A stretch of DNA of 64,000 nt, taken from NCBI GenBank assembly GCA_041299015.1, contig JBFYWB010000084.1, forward strand, positions 1 through 64,000. The letters are read 5' to 3'. The stretch comes from JARFQH01 sp041299015. Lineage in GTDB: Bacteria > Desulfobacterota > Desulfobacteria > Desulfobacterales > SG8-13. Within the stretch, counting starts at the first letter, position 1, and every line of letters starts with the position of its first letter. The translations under genes and the position numbers were made by a program. The notes under the pieces are model-generated. The model was not told the DNA's origin and made no database searches. It worked only from the letters and a program-made list of their open reading frames with translations. This document shows, in pieces, positions 38,974 to 47,281 of this stretch.

Positions 38974-40008
38974 ATGAAGGAGCTTCACTTTACCCCCACC
39001 AACGGCCCCGTCGATGACGCCATCGAGCGTCTGATGAATATCGCAGGTGGGATTCAGCAGCGCGACATTATCCGTGAAATGATCCTGGCGTCGCTCAAAG
39101 CCGGCCAGGAAGACGACCGCAAAGCTGATTTGAAATTGATGAACACGTCCCTTAAAGAGATGCGGTTCACCTCCAAGGTATTCGGACCTTATCGCCATAA
39201 AAAGAAGGTGACCGTGTTCGGATCGGCACGGATAAAACCCGAGGAACCCCTGTATGCGATGGCACGGGAACTAGGCCGCGAACTGGTCGCTGCGAACTAC
39301 ATGGTGATAACAGGCGGCGGCCCCGGGATCATGCAGGCGGTTAACGAAGGCGCGGGGCCTGAGCATTCATTCGGTGTCAATATTCGCCTGCCTTTCGAAC
39401 AGAAACCCAATCCGGTCATCGACGGCAACCCCCGCCACATCATGTACAAATACTTTTTCAACCGCAAGGTGGCCTTCTTGAAGGAGGCCCATGCCGTCAC
39501 CCTTTTCCCGGGCGGCTTCGGAACCCTGGATGAGGCCATGGAAAGCATCACGCTCGTGCAAACCGGCAAACGGTACTCCCTGCCGCTCATCCTTATTGAT
39601 GAACCGGGCGGAAGATACTGGTCCCAGTGCCTGGAGTTTTTCGAAAGAGAGTTGCTGAAACGCCACCTCATCAGCGCGTCCGACTTCAATCATATCGAGC
39701 GGGTCGATTCGGTCTCAAAAGCCGTCGAGCGGATCAACCATTTCTATCGCCGATATCACAGCCTGCGGTATGTCAACGGCCGCCTGGTCATTCGCCTGAA
39801 TTCACCCATCGAACCATGGATTGTCGCAGACTTGATGCATCAATTCGCCGGTATTTTGCAGCCCGGCGGCAAAATCGTACTCTCGGAAGCCCTGCCCGAG
39901 GAGAAAGATGAACCGGATATCGCTCACCTCCAGCGACTGGTGATCGACTTCAAGCAGGGTGATTTCGGCAGGTTGAGGAAACTCATCGACAGTCTCAACG
40001 ATTCTTGA
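38974..40008 (+). CDS. LOG-family (TIGR00730-type) Rossmann protein
   Basis: A 344-residue protein of the lysine-decarboxylase-like/LOG family. The core (residues 70-240) has VTVFGSARIKPEE near residue 71, VITGGGPGIMQAVNEGA near 100 and the hallmark PGGFGTLDE near 172, the motif of cytokinin-type nucleoside-monophosphate phosphoribohydrolases. It has an N-terminal extension of about 70 residues and a C-terminal extension of about 90 residues that are longer than in minimal LOG proteins. The ATG at 38974 follows GAGAGGG. Enzymatically it may cleave nucleotide 5'-monophosphates; the physiological role in anaerobes is unclear. It is a single-gene unit, convergent with a lipoprotein gene. Confidence 0.85.
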   Translation: MKELHFTPTNGPVDDAIERLMNIAGGIQQRDIIREMILASLKAGQEDDRKADLKLMNTSLKEMRFTSKVFGPYRHKKKVTVFGSARIKPEEPLYAMARELGRELVAANYMVITGGGPGIMQAVNEGAGPEHSFGVNIRLPFEQKPNPVIDGNPRHIMYKYFFNRKVAFLKEAHAVTLFPGGFGTLDEAMESITLVQTGKRYSLPLILIDEPGGRYWSQCLEFFERELLKRHLISASDFNHIERVDSVSKAVERINHFYRRYHSLRYVNGRLVIRLNSPIEPWIVADLMHQFAGILQPGGKIVLSEALPEEKDEPDIAHLQRLVIDFKQGDFGRLRKLIDSLNDS

Positions 40009-40048
40009 GGCTTTACGAGGGCGAGCTTTCCTGAAGCGGCACCCCTGC

Positions 40049-41218
40049 TCATGGCTCATTTCGCAGCGCTTTGAGGTCGACGAGGACAAACCGCGGACGG
40101 TAAACGTCTGCATTTCGATAGGCGGCCTCGGCGTCACGGATGTGATTCAGGTTGTAGGAGACCAGCAAGCGGCCCTGAGGCGACAGGTGTGGATGCGCCA
40201 AAGCATTATAGGCGACGATGTCGCCTTTTGCTTCCGGCGGGCGGTAGAGGAGTGACTTCAGGGACCAGGGGCCGTTTGGCGAGGGTGAATCGTAGGCGAC
40301 TATGGCGCTGTCAAAGGGGTTCCGGTTGTCGGAGGTGATCAGCACGTAGCGATCGCCGGTCTTGATGACGCTGAACTGCTGCGCCGCGCCGGAAAAAAGT
40401 CGTTTTGACGCCAGCGGGTCGGCGGTCCATTCTTCTCCATTCCAGTATGCCCAGGCATCGTCGAGCCGCCCGGAATCTGTCTTGGCGATGTGGACATGCT
40501 TGGCACTCGGCAAATCTTCGACACCGTAGATGTAAGTCAAATCGGCATCTTCTAAAAGTGCCGCGCCGTATATCACGCGGTTGGCCGCTACTACAGCCGT
40601 GACCCTCTCCAATCTCAACTCCGGCAGTGAAAAAGTTCCAATGTCGGTTCCACTCCAGCGCCAGTCCCACATGCCCGGTCCGGTGGCGCTGAATCGGGGC
40701 AGAAAGACGCGCAGCCGGTTTCCCTCGACCAGGCCGTCCGAGGGCCAGTACCACGATCCTTTCTCGTGCGGCGTGACAAAGGCGTGGGGAGAAGCCGAGT
40801 TGCCGCCGTGCAAGGTCACAAGGGTGGCACCGCTTTGGACCACAAAGGTGTTACGAACCATCGGGGTCGAGTGGGGACGGCTGCGATCCGGCCCGACTGC
40901 CCCAAGAAAGGTATCACCGAACAGCCACAGAATCCGGCCTTCCGGCAGCGGCACCGACCGGGTGCCGTCGCCGCCGGTCCAACCGCCGTCGCGGCGTGTG
41001 AAGAGGTCGTTGTAAAACCGGTCCGGTGCGGCAGGGGGGAAGAGGTCGCTCGCCTCGTTGCGCCGCCCGGCGTCAACCCGTTCGGCAGGGACGACCGGCC
41101 GAGCGCAGCCCGCGACAGTCCAGAGGGTCCATAGGAGAAACGCCAGCAAAACGGCTGCAACAGCCCGCCGGAATTTGTCCTCATCGGCATACCGGCGCCC
41201 AGGGGCGATCGACTGCAT
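40049..41218 (-). CDS. exported lipoprotein with beta-propeller-like (DUF4185/DUF5005-type) domain
   Basis: A 389-residue protein. The N-terminus is basic and then hydrophobic (residues 17-36) and ends in the lipobox-like TVAGC (C38), so it is probably a lipoprotein. The rest has the feel of five-bladed glycosidase-like propellers: GRILWLFGDTFLGAVG near residue 94, PMVRNTFVVQSG near 119, GSWYWPSDGLVEGNRLRVFL near 154, FSVIKTGDRYVLITSDN near 283 and AHPHLSPQGRLLVSYN near 338. CAGGAGCAG lies before the ATG. It is downstream of the peptide ABC transporter genes in the same direction, 161 bases away. Sugar-chain binding or hydrolysis is possible; the activity is unknown. Confidence 0.7.
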   Translation of the reverse strand: MQSIAPGRRYADEDKFRRAVAAVLLAFLLWTLWTVAGCARPVVPAERVDAGRRNEASDLFPPAAPDRFYNDLFTRRDGGWTGGDGTRSVPLPEGRILWLFGDTFLGAVGPDRSRPHSTPMVRNTFVVQSGATLVTLHGGNSASPHAFVTPHEKGSWYWPSDGLVEGNRLRVFLPRFSATGPGMWDWRWSGTDIGTFSLPELRLERVTAVVAANRVIYGAALLEDADLTYIYGVEDLPSAKHVHIAKTDSGRLDDAWAYWNGEEWTADPLASKRLFSGAAQQFSVIKTGDRYVLITSDNRNPFDSAIVAYDSPSPNGPWSLKSLLYRPPEAKGDIVAYNALAHPHLSPQGRLLVSYNLNHIRDAEAAYRNADVYRPRFVLVDLKALRNEP

Positions 41219-41379
41219 CCGCTGCTCCTGATGATGGGATAAACCTCTGAACCCAAGCGGCCCTCTATCCGCGATCGATCTCCTTGGTTTTGGGGATTGC
41301 CAAGGGCTTCGAACTCCAGAGGCATCTCGAGACCGAAATGCTGACGCAAATTCCGGCCTAGGAACAGGTCGCCGGCTGC

Positions 41380-42381
41380 TTAAAATTTGATACCCACATC
41401 GCCGGCAAAGTGACAGGCCGCAAAATGACGGGCGTCGATTTCCCGCAGAGCCGGCACCTCCCGGCTGCAGAGATCACGGGCATAGATGCAGCGGGTGTGA
41501 AACCGACATCCCGAGGGCGGATCGATCGGGCTGGGGACATCACCCTTGAGGATGATGCGCTGGTGTTTGCGCTTCGGGTCCGGCATCGGGGAGGCCGAGA
41601 GCAGGGCCTGTGAGTAGGGGTGCAGCGGCTTTTTGTAAAGTTCCTTGCTGGGGGCCAACTCGACGATCTTGCCCAGGTACATTACCGCCACACGGTCGCT
41701 GACGTATTCGACCACGTGCAGGTCGTGCGAAATAAAAAGGTACGTCAAACCGAATTCCTGCTGCAGGTCCTTGAGCAGGTTGAGCACCTGGGCCTGGATC
41801 GAGACGTCCAGGGCCGAAACCGCCTCATCACAGACGATCAGTTCGGGATTCAGCGCCAAGGCCCTGGCGATACCTATCCGCTGTCGTTGACCGCCCGAGA
41901 ACATATGCGGATAACGCCGCATCTGCTCCGGCCGCAAGCCGACGACGTTGAGCAGGTAGAGCACCCGCTCCTCCCTTTGTTTTCTATTTTTAATGCCGTG
42001 AACCACCAATGGTTCGCCGATGATCTGGGCGATCGTCTTGCGCGGGTTCAGGGAGGAAAACGGATCTTGAAAGATGATTTGCATCTGTTTGCGCAGGGCG
42101 CGCATTTTTTTCGGATTGCAGGCCAGGATGTTTTGACCCTTGAAGAGCACTTCTCCGGCGGTCGGTTCCTCCAGCCGCAGAATGGCGCGGCCGAAAGTCG
42201 TTTTGCCGCAGCCGGATTCGCCGACCAGCCCCAAGGTTTCACCGGAGCGCACCGCCAGGCTCACGCCGTCGAGGGCCCTCACCGCCGCCACCTCTTTCAA
42301 GAACACACCTGCACGGATGGGATAGTGTTTTACGAGATGTCTGGCTTCCACCAGAGGGGGGCTCTGGCTGTTTTCAGGCAT
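41380..42381 (-). CDS. peptide/nickel ABC transporter ATP-binding protein (DppF/OppF type)
   Basis: A 333-residue ATPase. Walker A GESGCGKTTFG is near residue 54, the signature FSGGQRQRIGIARALALNP near 156, Walker B LIVCDEAVSALDVSIQAQ near 176 and the switch His in LFISHDLHVVEYV near 212. The C-terminal oligopeptide extension has PSPIDPPSGCRFHTRCIYARDLC near residue 285, a CysX-rich motif that in this family binds a [4Fe-4S] cluster. Its start overlaps the end of the DppD-type gene by eight bases. It powers import with its DppD partner. Dipeptide, oligopeptide and nickel systems share these features, so the substrate is not fixed, but a peptidase gene heads the operon. Confidence 0.93.
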   Translation of the reverse strand: MPENSQSPPLVEARHLVKHYPIRAGVFLKEVAAVRALDGVSLAVRSGETLGLVGESGCGKTTFGRAILRLEEPTAGEVLFKGQNILACNPKKMRALRKQMQIIFQDPFSSLNPRKTIAQIIGEPLVVHGIKNRKQREERVLYLLNVVGLRPEQMRRYPHMFSGGQRQRIGIARALALNPELIVCDEAVSALDVSIQAQVLNLLKDLQQEFGLTYLFISHDLHVVEYVSDRVAVMYLGKIVELAPSKELYKKPLHPYSQALLSASPMPDPKRKHQRIILKGDVPSPIDPPSGCRFHTRCIYARDLCSREVPALREIDARHFAACHFAGDVGIKF

Positions 42382-43339
42382 ATTTCAAACACCGTGCCGT
42401 GTGGTTGTGGCCGACACCGTACATGTCAGGTTCGATACGGCGGCAATCGTCGAAGACATCCGGACAACGGTCATTGAACAGACAGCCGTCCGGCAGGTCG
42501 AACAGCGAGGGGACCACGCCCGTTATGGTGCTCAAACGACCGTCACGGGTTTTATGGCCGAGGACCGGAATCGAATTCATCAAGCCCACGGTGTAAGGAT
42601 GTTTGGGATCGGAGAAAAGCGTATCCACATCGGCGTATTCCATCATCTTGCCGGCGTACATCACCGCCACATGTTGGGCCATTTCGGCAATCACGCCCAA
42701 ATCGTGGGTGATGAAGAGGATAGCGGCGCCGGTTTCTGCCTTGAGCTTGTTCATCAGGTCCAGAATCTGGGCTTGGATCGTGACATCGAGCGCCGTGGTC
42801 GGTTCGTCGGCAATCATCAGTTGGGGATGGCAGGCCAGGGCCATGGCGATCATCACCCGTTGGCGCATGCCACCGCTCATCTGATGGGGGTAGTCTCCCA
42901 GCCGCTTCAGCGGTGCCGGGATGCCGACCAATTGGAATATTTCCGCGACACGCCGACGCGTATCCTTGCGGGAGAGGCGCTGATGCAGGCGGATGACCTC
43001 GCCGACCTGCTCGCCCACCGTGAACACCGGGTTCAGTGAGGTCATCGGCTCTTGAAAAATCATCGAAATGCGGTTGCCGCGAATGCGACGCATTCGGCTC
43101 TCGCTGAGTTTCAGAAGATCGGTACCGTCGAAGAGAACCTTGCCGCCGACGACCTTGCCGGGCGGCTCGGGTATGAGCTGGATAATGGAATGGGCGGTAA
43201 CGCTCTTGCCGCAACCGGACTCGCCCACAAGCCCGAGGGTTTGGCCGGAACCAACCGTCAAACTGACATCATCGACCGCCTTGGCCACTTGGCCGCGGAC
43301 GAAGAAATAGGTTTTCAGGTGTTGGATATCTAAAAGCAT
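42374..43339 (-). CDS. peptide/nickel ABC transporter ATP-binding protein (DppD/OppD type)
   Basis: A 321-residue ATPase. Walker A GESGCGKSVTAHSI lies near residue 36, the signature MSGGMRQRVMIAMALACHP near 148, Walker B LMIADEPTTALDVTIQAQ near 168, and the switch His in LFITHDLGVIAEM near 204. The oligopeptide C-terminal domain with DGCLFNDRCPDVFDDC is near residue 282. ATG 43339 (MLLDIQHLKTYF) is the usual start of the family; a GTG three codons earlier is also possible. No strong ribosome site is visible, so it may rely on coupling with the permease gene ending 23 bases upstream. It forms the ATPase pair with the DppF-type gene it overlaps. Confidence 0.92.
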   Translation of the reverse strand: MLLDIQHLKTYFFVRGQVAKAVDDVSLTVGSGQTLGLVGESGCGKSVTAHSIIQLIPEPPGKVVGGKVLFDGTDLLKLSESRMRRIRGNRISMIFQEPMTSLNPVFTVGEQVGEVIRLHQRLSRKDTRRRVAEIFQLVGIPAPLKRLGDYPHQMSGGMRQRVMIAMALACHPQLMIADEPTTALDVTIQAQILDLMNKLKAETGAAILFITHDLGVIAEMAQHVAVMYAGKMMEYADVDTLFSDPKHPYTVGLMNSIPVLGHKTRDGRLSTITGVVPSLFDLPDGCLFNDRCPDVFDDCRRIEPDMYGVGHNHTARCLKYA

Positions 43340-43361
43340 GTTTGCCACATTGCCATGCTGA

Positions 43362-44258
43362 TCAATCTCTCAATCGCGGGTCGAGTGCGTCCCGGAGACC
43401 ATCGCCCAGCAGGTTGAAACCGAGAACGGCCAACAGGATGGCGATGCCGGGAAAGGTCATCACCCAGGGAGCGCGCAGAATCAAGCCCCGGCTCCTGGCG
43501 ATCATGCCGCCCCACTCGGGGGTCGGCGGCTGCGCGCCCAACCCCAGGAAACTCAGTGCCGCCGCATCCAGGATGGCCGAGGCCATGCTGAGGGTCGTCT
43601 GCACGATCAGAGGTCCCATGCAGTTGGGCAGGATGGCCAGAAAGATGATCCGCAGATTGCCGGCGCCGATCGAGCGGGCGGCCATGACGTAGTCTTTTTC
43701 ACTCTCTTCCAGGACGCTGCCGCGAACGATGCGGGCGAAGCGGGGTACATAGGTGATCCCGATGGCGATCATGGCGTTTTGCAGGCTGGGACCCAGGTAG
43801 GCGACCACAACGATGGCCAGAAGCAGATAAGGAAAGGCCAGAATCATATCCATGATACGCATGATGATGCTGTCGGTCGCTCCTTTATAATACCCGGAAA
43901 TGGAACCGAGCAACGTGCCGAACACAAACGCCAGACCGACACTGACGATCGCAACGATGAGCGAGACCCGTGCTCCGAAAATAATCCGCGAAAGAGTGTC
44001 TCGCCCCAACTCGTCGGTACCCAGAATGTATTTTGACGTTCCCTTTTCATGCCACAGGGGCGGCTTGAGTTGATCATACAGCTCCGTCTCCAGCGGATCA
44101 TGGGGGCTGAGCAAGGGCGCAAAAATCGCGGTGAGAAAGAAAACAATGATGATCACCAAACCGGCAACGGCGGTCTTGTTGCGCCACAGCTGGCTCATCT
44201 GTTCCACCATCGGGTGGCGGAGATGCGGATCTTTATGGTTGTCGCGCGCGGTCGCCAT
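43362..44258 (-). CDS. peptide/nickel ABC transporter permease (DppC/OppC type)
   Basis: A 298-residue inner-membrane permease with six predicted helices. The first is AVAGLVIIIVFFLTAIFAPLL near residue 30. A periplasmic loop with LGTDELGRDTLSRIIFGARVS near residue 79 is a DppC hallmark, and the EAA-type coupling loop is VMAARSIGAGNLRIIFLAILPN near residue 195. The start MATARDNHKD is chosen because upstream codons lie in a hairpin repeat that separates it from the dppB-type gene; no good ribosome site is seen at any candidate. With the DppB-type partner it makes the transport channel. Confidence 0.88.
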   Translation of the reverse strand: MATARDNHKDPHLRHPMVEQMSQLWRNKTAVAGLVIIIVFFLTAIFAPLLSPHDPLETELYDQLKPPLWHEKGTSKYILGTDELGRDTLSRIIFGARVSLIVAIVSVGLAFVFGTLLGSISGYYKGATDSIIMRIMDMILAFPYLLLAIVVVAYLGPSLQNAMIAIGITYVPRFARIVRGSVLEESEKDYVMAARSIGAGNLRIIFLAILPNCMGPLIVQTTLSMASAILDAAALSFLGLGAQPPTPEWGGMIARSRGLILRAPWVMTFPGIAILLAVLGFNLLGDGLRDALDPRLRD

Positions 44259-44340
44259 AATCAAGTCGACACGAATCTTTCGGTTGTCCCGCTGCAGCCA
44301 GCTTGCACTCAGCGTTTTTAGAGCGGCGCAGCCACGTTTC

Positions 44341-44366
44341 ATAAAATCGCCCCAAGGCGATTTTAT
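44341..44366. repeat. perfect hairpin repeat between the two permease genes, copy 2
   Basis: ATAAAATCGCC (44341-44351), CCAA loop, GGCGATTTTAT (44356-44366): an 11-bp perfect stem that also holds the stop codon of the upstream permease gene. The same core with the same loop occurs at 22263-22279. It may be a dispersed repeat or a processing signal. Confidence 0.5.
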
Positions 44367-45370
44367 CACTGCATACTGATTCTCGGGTTAATGACCGCAT
44401 ACAGAACGTCGACGCACAGGTTAATGAGAACAAAGAGGCCGGCAATAAAAAGCGTGCCGCCTTGGATCACCATGTAGTCTCTCTGCATGACCGCATCGTA
44501 CATCCACTTGCCCACACCGGGCCAGGCAAATATGGTCTCGGTCAGAATGGCACCGCCCAGCAGAACGCCGAACTGAAGGCCGATGGTGGTGACAACCGGT
44601 ATCAGAGCATTGCGCAGGGCATGTTTGAAGATGACGCTGAAGTTCGAGAGGCCCTTGGCTTTAGCCGTCTTGATATAGTCCTGGCGCAGGACGTCCAGCA
44701 TGGCCGAACGGGTCATCCGCGCCACGATGGCCGTGGGAATGGTGCTCAGTGTCACCGCCGGCATGATGATGTGCCACACGGCATCCCTCAGGGCCGCCCA
44801 GTTGCGGGTCAGAACGGCGTCCAGAATATAAAAATTGGTGACGACCTCCAGATCGATCCCGATGCTCAAGCGTCCCGAGAGCGGCAACCAGCCGAGATTA
44901 AGGGAGAAAATCAGCATGAACACCAGCCCCAGCCAGAAAATCGGCATACTGACCCCTGCCAGCGCCCCGAGCATACTGATATAATCAAAAATCGAATATT
45001 GCCTGGTGGCCGAAATAATCCCTAAAATGACACCGAAGAAACAGCTGATGCACAGCGCCACGACGGACAGCTCAATGGTGGCCGGAAACCGTTGGCGCAC
45101 CTCGGTCCAGACCTTTTGGCGGGTCCAGATGGTTTCCCCCAAATCGCCTTTCAGCAACCGCTTGAGAAAGAGGCCGTACTGTACATGAAGTGGTTCATTG
45201 AGCCCTAAATGTTCTCTCATCTGCGCCAAAGACTCAACCGTGGAGCGTTCTCCCAAAAGCAACTCCGCCGGGTCGCCGGGCGTCATATGCAACATGAGAA
45301 AGACGATGATGGAAACCCCCAGCAGCGTGGGGATCAGGATCAATAATCTTCGAATCACGTATGCGAGCAT
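44366..45370 (-). CDS. peptide/nickel ABC transporter permease (DppB/OppB type)
   Basis: A 334-residue permease with six predicted helices. The opening MLAYVIRRLLILIPTLLGV is the standard first helix. HMTPGDPAELLLG near residue 28 and REHLGLNEPLHVQYGLFL near 53 are DppB hallmarks. The coupling loop is DYIKTAKAKGLSNFSVIFKHALRNAL near residue 228, and the ending ETIFAWPGVGKWMYDAVMQRDYMVIQG is typical. It follows the binding-protein gene after a hairpin and precedes the second permease gene. Its stop codon lies in the hairpin repeat. Together the genes make a complete importer. Confidence 0.93.
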   Translation of the reverse strand: MLAYVIRRLLILIPTLLGVSIIVFLMLHMTPGDPAELLLGERSTVESLAQMREHLGLNEPLHVQYGLFLKRLLKGDLGETIWTRQKVWTEVRQRFPATIELSVVALCISCFFGVILGIISATRQYSIFDYISMLGALAGVSMPIFWLGLVFMLIFSLNLGWLPLSGRLSIGIDLEVVTNFYILDAVLTRNWAALRDAVWHIIMPAVTLSTIPTAIVARMTRSAMLDVLRQDYIKTAKAKGLSNFSVIFKHALRNALIPVVTTIGLQFGVLLGGAILTETIFAWPGVGKWMYDAVMQRDYMVIQGGTLFIAGLFVLINLCVDVLYAVINPRISMQ

Positions 45371-45437
45371 GGCCGTCGATTTTATCTTTTAGGCAGTGTC
45401 CATTCAGGTTTCGCACACGGCAACCAGAAGAGCAAAG

Positions 45438-45474
45438 CCGGTCAAAGGGGTGAGACCCCCTTCCCTTTGACCGG
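45438..45474 (-). repeat. hairpin between binding-protein and permease genes
   Basis: Perfect 11-bp arms CCGGTCAAAGG (45438-45448) and CCTTTGACCGG (45464-45474) with extra G-C pairs inside. On the minus strand it lies 61 bases after the binding-protein stop and has no T-run. Such hairpins usually stabilise the 5' message so that binding protein is made in excess of the membrane parts. Confidence 0.6.
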
Positions 45475-45534
45475 TGCTTATCTTCGACCTCACTTTTTAC
45501 CGGTTTTATTCAATTGCTTCGTACAATAGGCCGG

Positions 45535-47139
45535 TTATTCCAACCAGACGTTCTTCATTCGCACCGAACTGGTGGGGTGTAATTTGAAATTTTGCACATT
45601 TTTGAGCGCCGGCCAGATAACCGTCGAGTGGGCTATTGAGATGACCGGGGCCTCGTCGTAGATCAACTGCTGGGCCTCTTCATATATTTTAGCCCGTTCG
45701 CTCTGATCGATGGTCTGGCGACCCTTGACCATGAGTTGGTGATACTTCTCATTGTGCCACTGGGTCCGGATGGCCTCGGAAGCCAAGCCGTCGAAGAGGA
45801 CGGCCAGAAAGTTATCCGGATCGCCGTTGTCGCCGGTCCAACCAAGCTGGAACAAGTCCATGTCCGCCGGCTGTTCCCGCTGGCGTTTCAGGTAGGTCCC
45901 CCACTCGAAGGTGACCACCTTGGCCTTGATCCCAATCTTGGCCAAATCCGCCGCCATGGCTTCGCCGATCTTCAATCCATCCGGATTGTAAGGCCGGGGA
46001 ACCGGCATCGACCACAGGGTGATTTCGCCCAGTCCGGTTCCATCGGGAAAACCGGCCTTTTTCATCAGTTCCTTGGCTTTCTGGGGGTCATACGCAAGGC
46101 CCGGAACCTTGTCGTTGTATCCCCACATGGTGGGCGGGATCGGATTCTTGGCAACCTGCCCCATCCCCTGGTAGATGTTGTCCACTATCGCCTTGTTGTT
46201 GATCGCATGGGCAATGGCCTTGCGCATGTCGAGGTTGCTCTTCCAAGGCTCCTTGGTGTGATTGAATGACAGATAGCCGATGTTCATTCCCGGCTGGGTC
46301 GGCAGAATAAGGTTTTTGTCTTTTTCCGCCAAGGCGATATCGGCGGGGTTGGGGAACTGGCAGATATGAATATTACCGGTTTTGAGTTCCAGAAAACGAA
46401 CCGAGTTTTCCGGGATTGACCTGAAAATGAGCTGGTCCAGGTAAGGCCCGCCGGATTTGTCCCAGTAGTCCGTATTTTTCTCCAGAATGATCCGGTCGTC
46501 CTTGACCCATTTCACGAATTTAAAAGGGCCGGTGCCCACAGGATTTCGGATGAACTCTTTGGGGTTTGCCATGAATGCCGTGGGGCTGATGATGTCGGCA
46601 AAGTCCATTCCCATGTTGGCCAGAAACGGCGCTTCCACCCGTTTGAGCTTGAAGACCACGGTGAATTCATCCAGCGCCTCGATGGCGCCGACGGTTTCAT
46701 CCATTTCCATGGACACCCAATACTCCGGCGGTCTCTCCTGGGCCGGGATCTCAAGGGGTTTGCCGAAGAACTTCACATTGCGGTCCTTCATCATGCGAGC
46801 GATGGAAAACACGACGGCATCGGCATTAAAGGGCGTTTGGTCGTGGAATTTGACACCCTTGCGAAGATGGAAGGTATAGGTCAGTCCGTCCGGTGAAATG
46901 TCCCAGGACTCGGCCAGGCCGGGCTCTAAGGCAGTCGACTCATCCTTGTAAAAAACGAGTGCTTCGTAAACGTTGTCGCAGATCATGAACGAGTTTCCGT
47001 CGGTCTCGTAAGCCGGGTCCAAACCGACGCTGTCGCCCCCGCGACCGAACACGAGGGTCCCGCCCGGTTTGGGCGCCGCAACGGCAGTGCCTGCCAGAAC
47101 AAGAACGAGTACGCTCATCAAAACCGCCAATCGTTTCAT
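45535..47139 (-). CDS. peptide ABC transporter substrate-binding protein (DppA/OppA type)
   Basis: A 534-residue periplasmic protein with a signal peptide (residues 1-22, cleaved after AVAA). Family features are GLDPAYETDGNSFMICDNVYEAL near residue 37, LAESWDISPDGLTYTFHLRKGVKFHD near 80, and the peptide-binding lobe GMNIGYLSFNHTKEPWKSNLDMRKAI near 280. WTGDNGDPDNFL near residue 427 is the conserved stretch lining the binding site. AAAGGAGG precedes the ATG. It captures peptides (or a related substrate) for the permeases downstream. A peptidase gene lies just upstream, in the same direction, which supports peptides as the substrate. Confidence 0.94.
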   Translation of the reverse strand: MKRLAVLMSVLVLVLAGTAVAAPKPGGTLVFGRGGDSVGLDPAYETDGNSFMICDNVYEALVFYKDESTALEPGLAESWDISPDGLTYTFHLRKGVKFHDQTPFNADAVVFSIARMMKDRNVKFFGKPLEIPAQERPPEYWVSMEMDETVGAIEALDEFTVVFKLKRVEAPFLANMGMDFADIISPTAFMANPKEFIRNPVGTGPFKFVKWVKDDRIILEKNTDYWDKSGGPYLDQLIFRSIPENSVRFLELKTGNIHICQFPNPADIALAEKDKNLILPTQPGMNIGYLSFNHTKEPWKSNLDMRKAIAHAINNKAIVDNIYQGMGQVAKNPIPPTMWGYNDKVPGLAYDPQKAKELMKKAGFPDGTGLGEITLWSMPVPRPYNPDGLKIGEAMAADLAKIGIKAKVVTFEWGTYLKRQREQPADMDLFQLGWTGDNGDPDNFLAVLFDGLASEAIRTQWHNEKYHQLMVKGRQTIDQSERAKIYEEAQQLIYDEAPVISIAHSTVIWPALKNVQNFKLHPTSSVRMKNVWLE

Positions 47140-47281
47140 CGCCTACCTCCTTTGGGTTGCGTGTTGCGTGCGAACGGGCGCACGCCCCCTCTCATCGGTA
47201 TTCATTGATATTAAAAGGCCGACGGCCGGAATCGGCGGGAGCTGCTTGTAATTTGCACGGCGCGAAAGCAGACCGGCAGGA

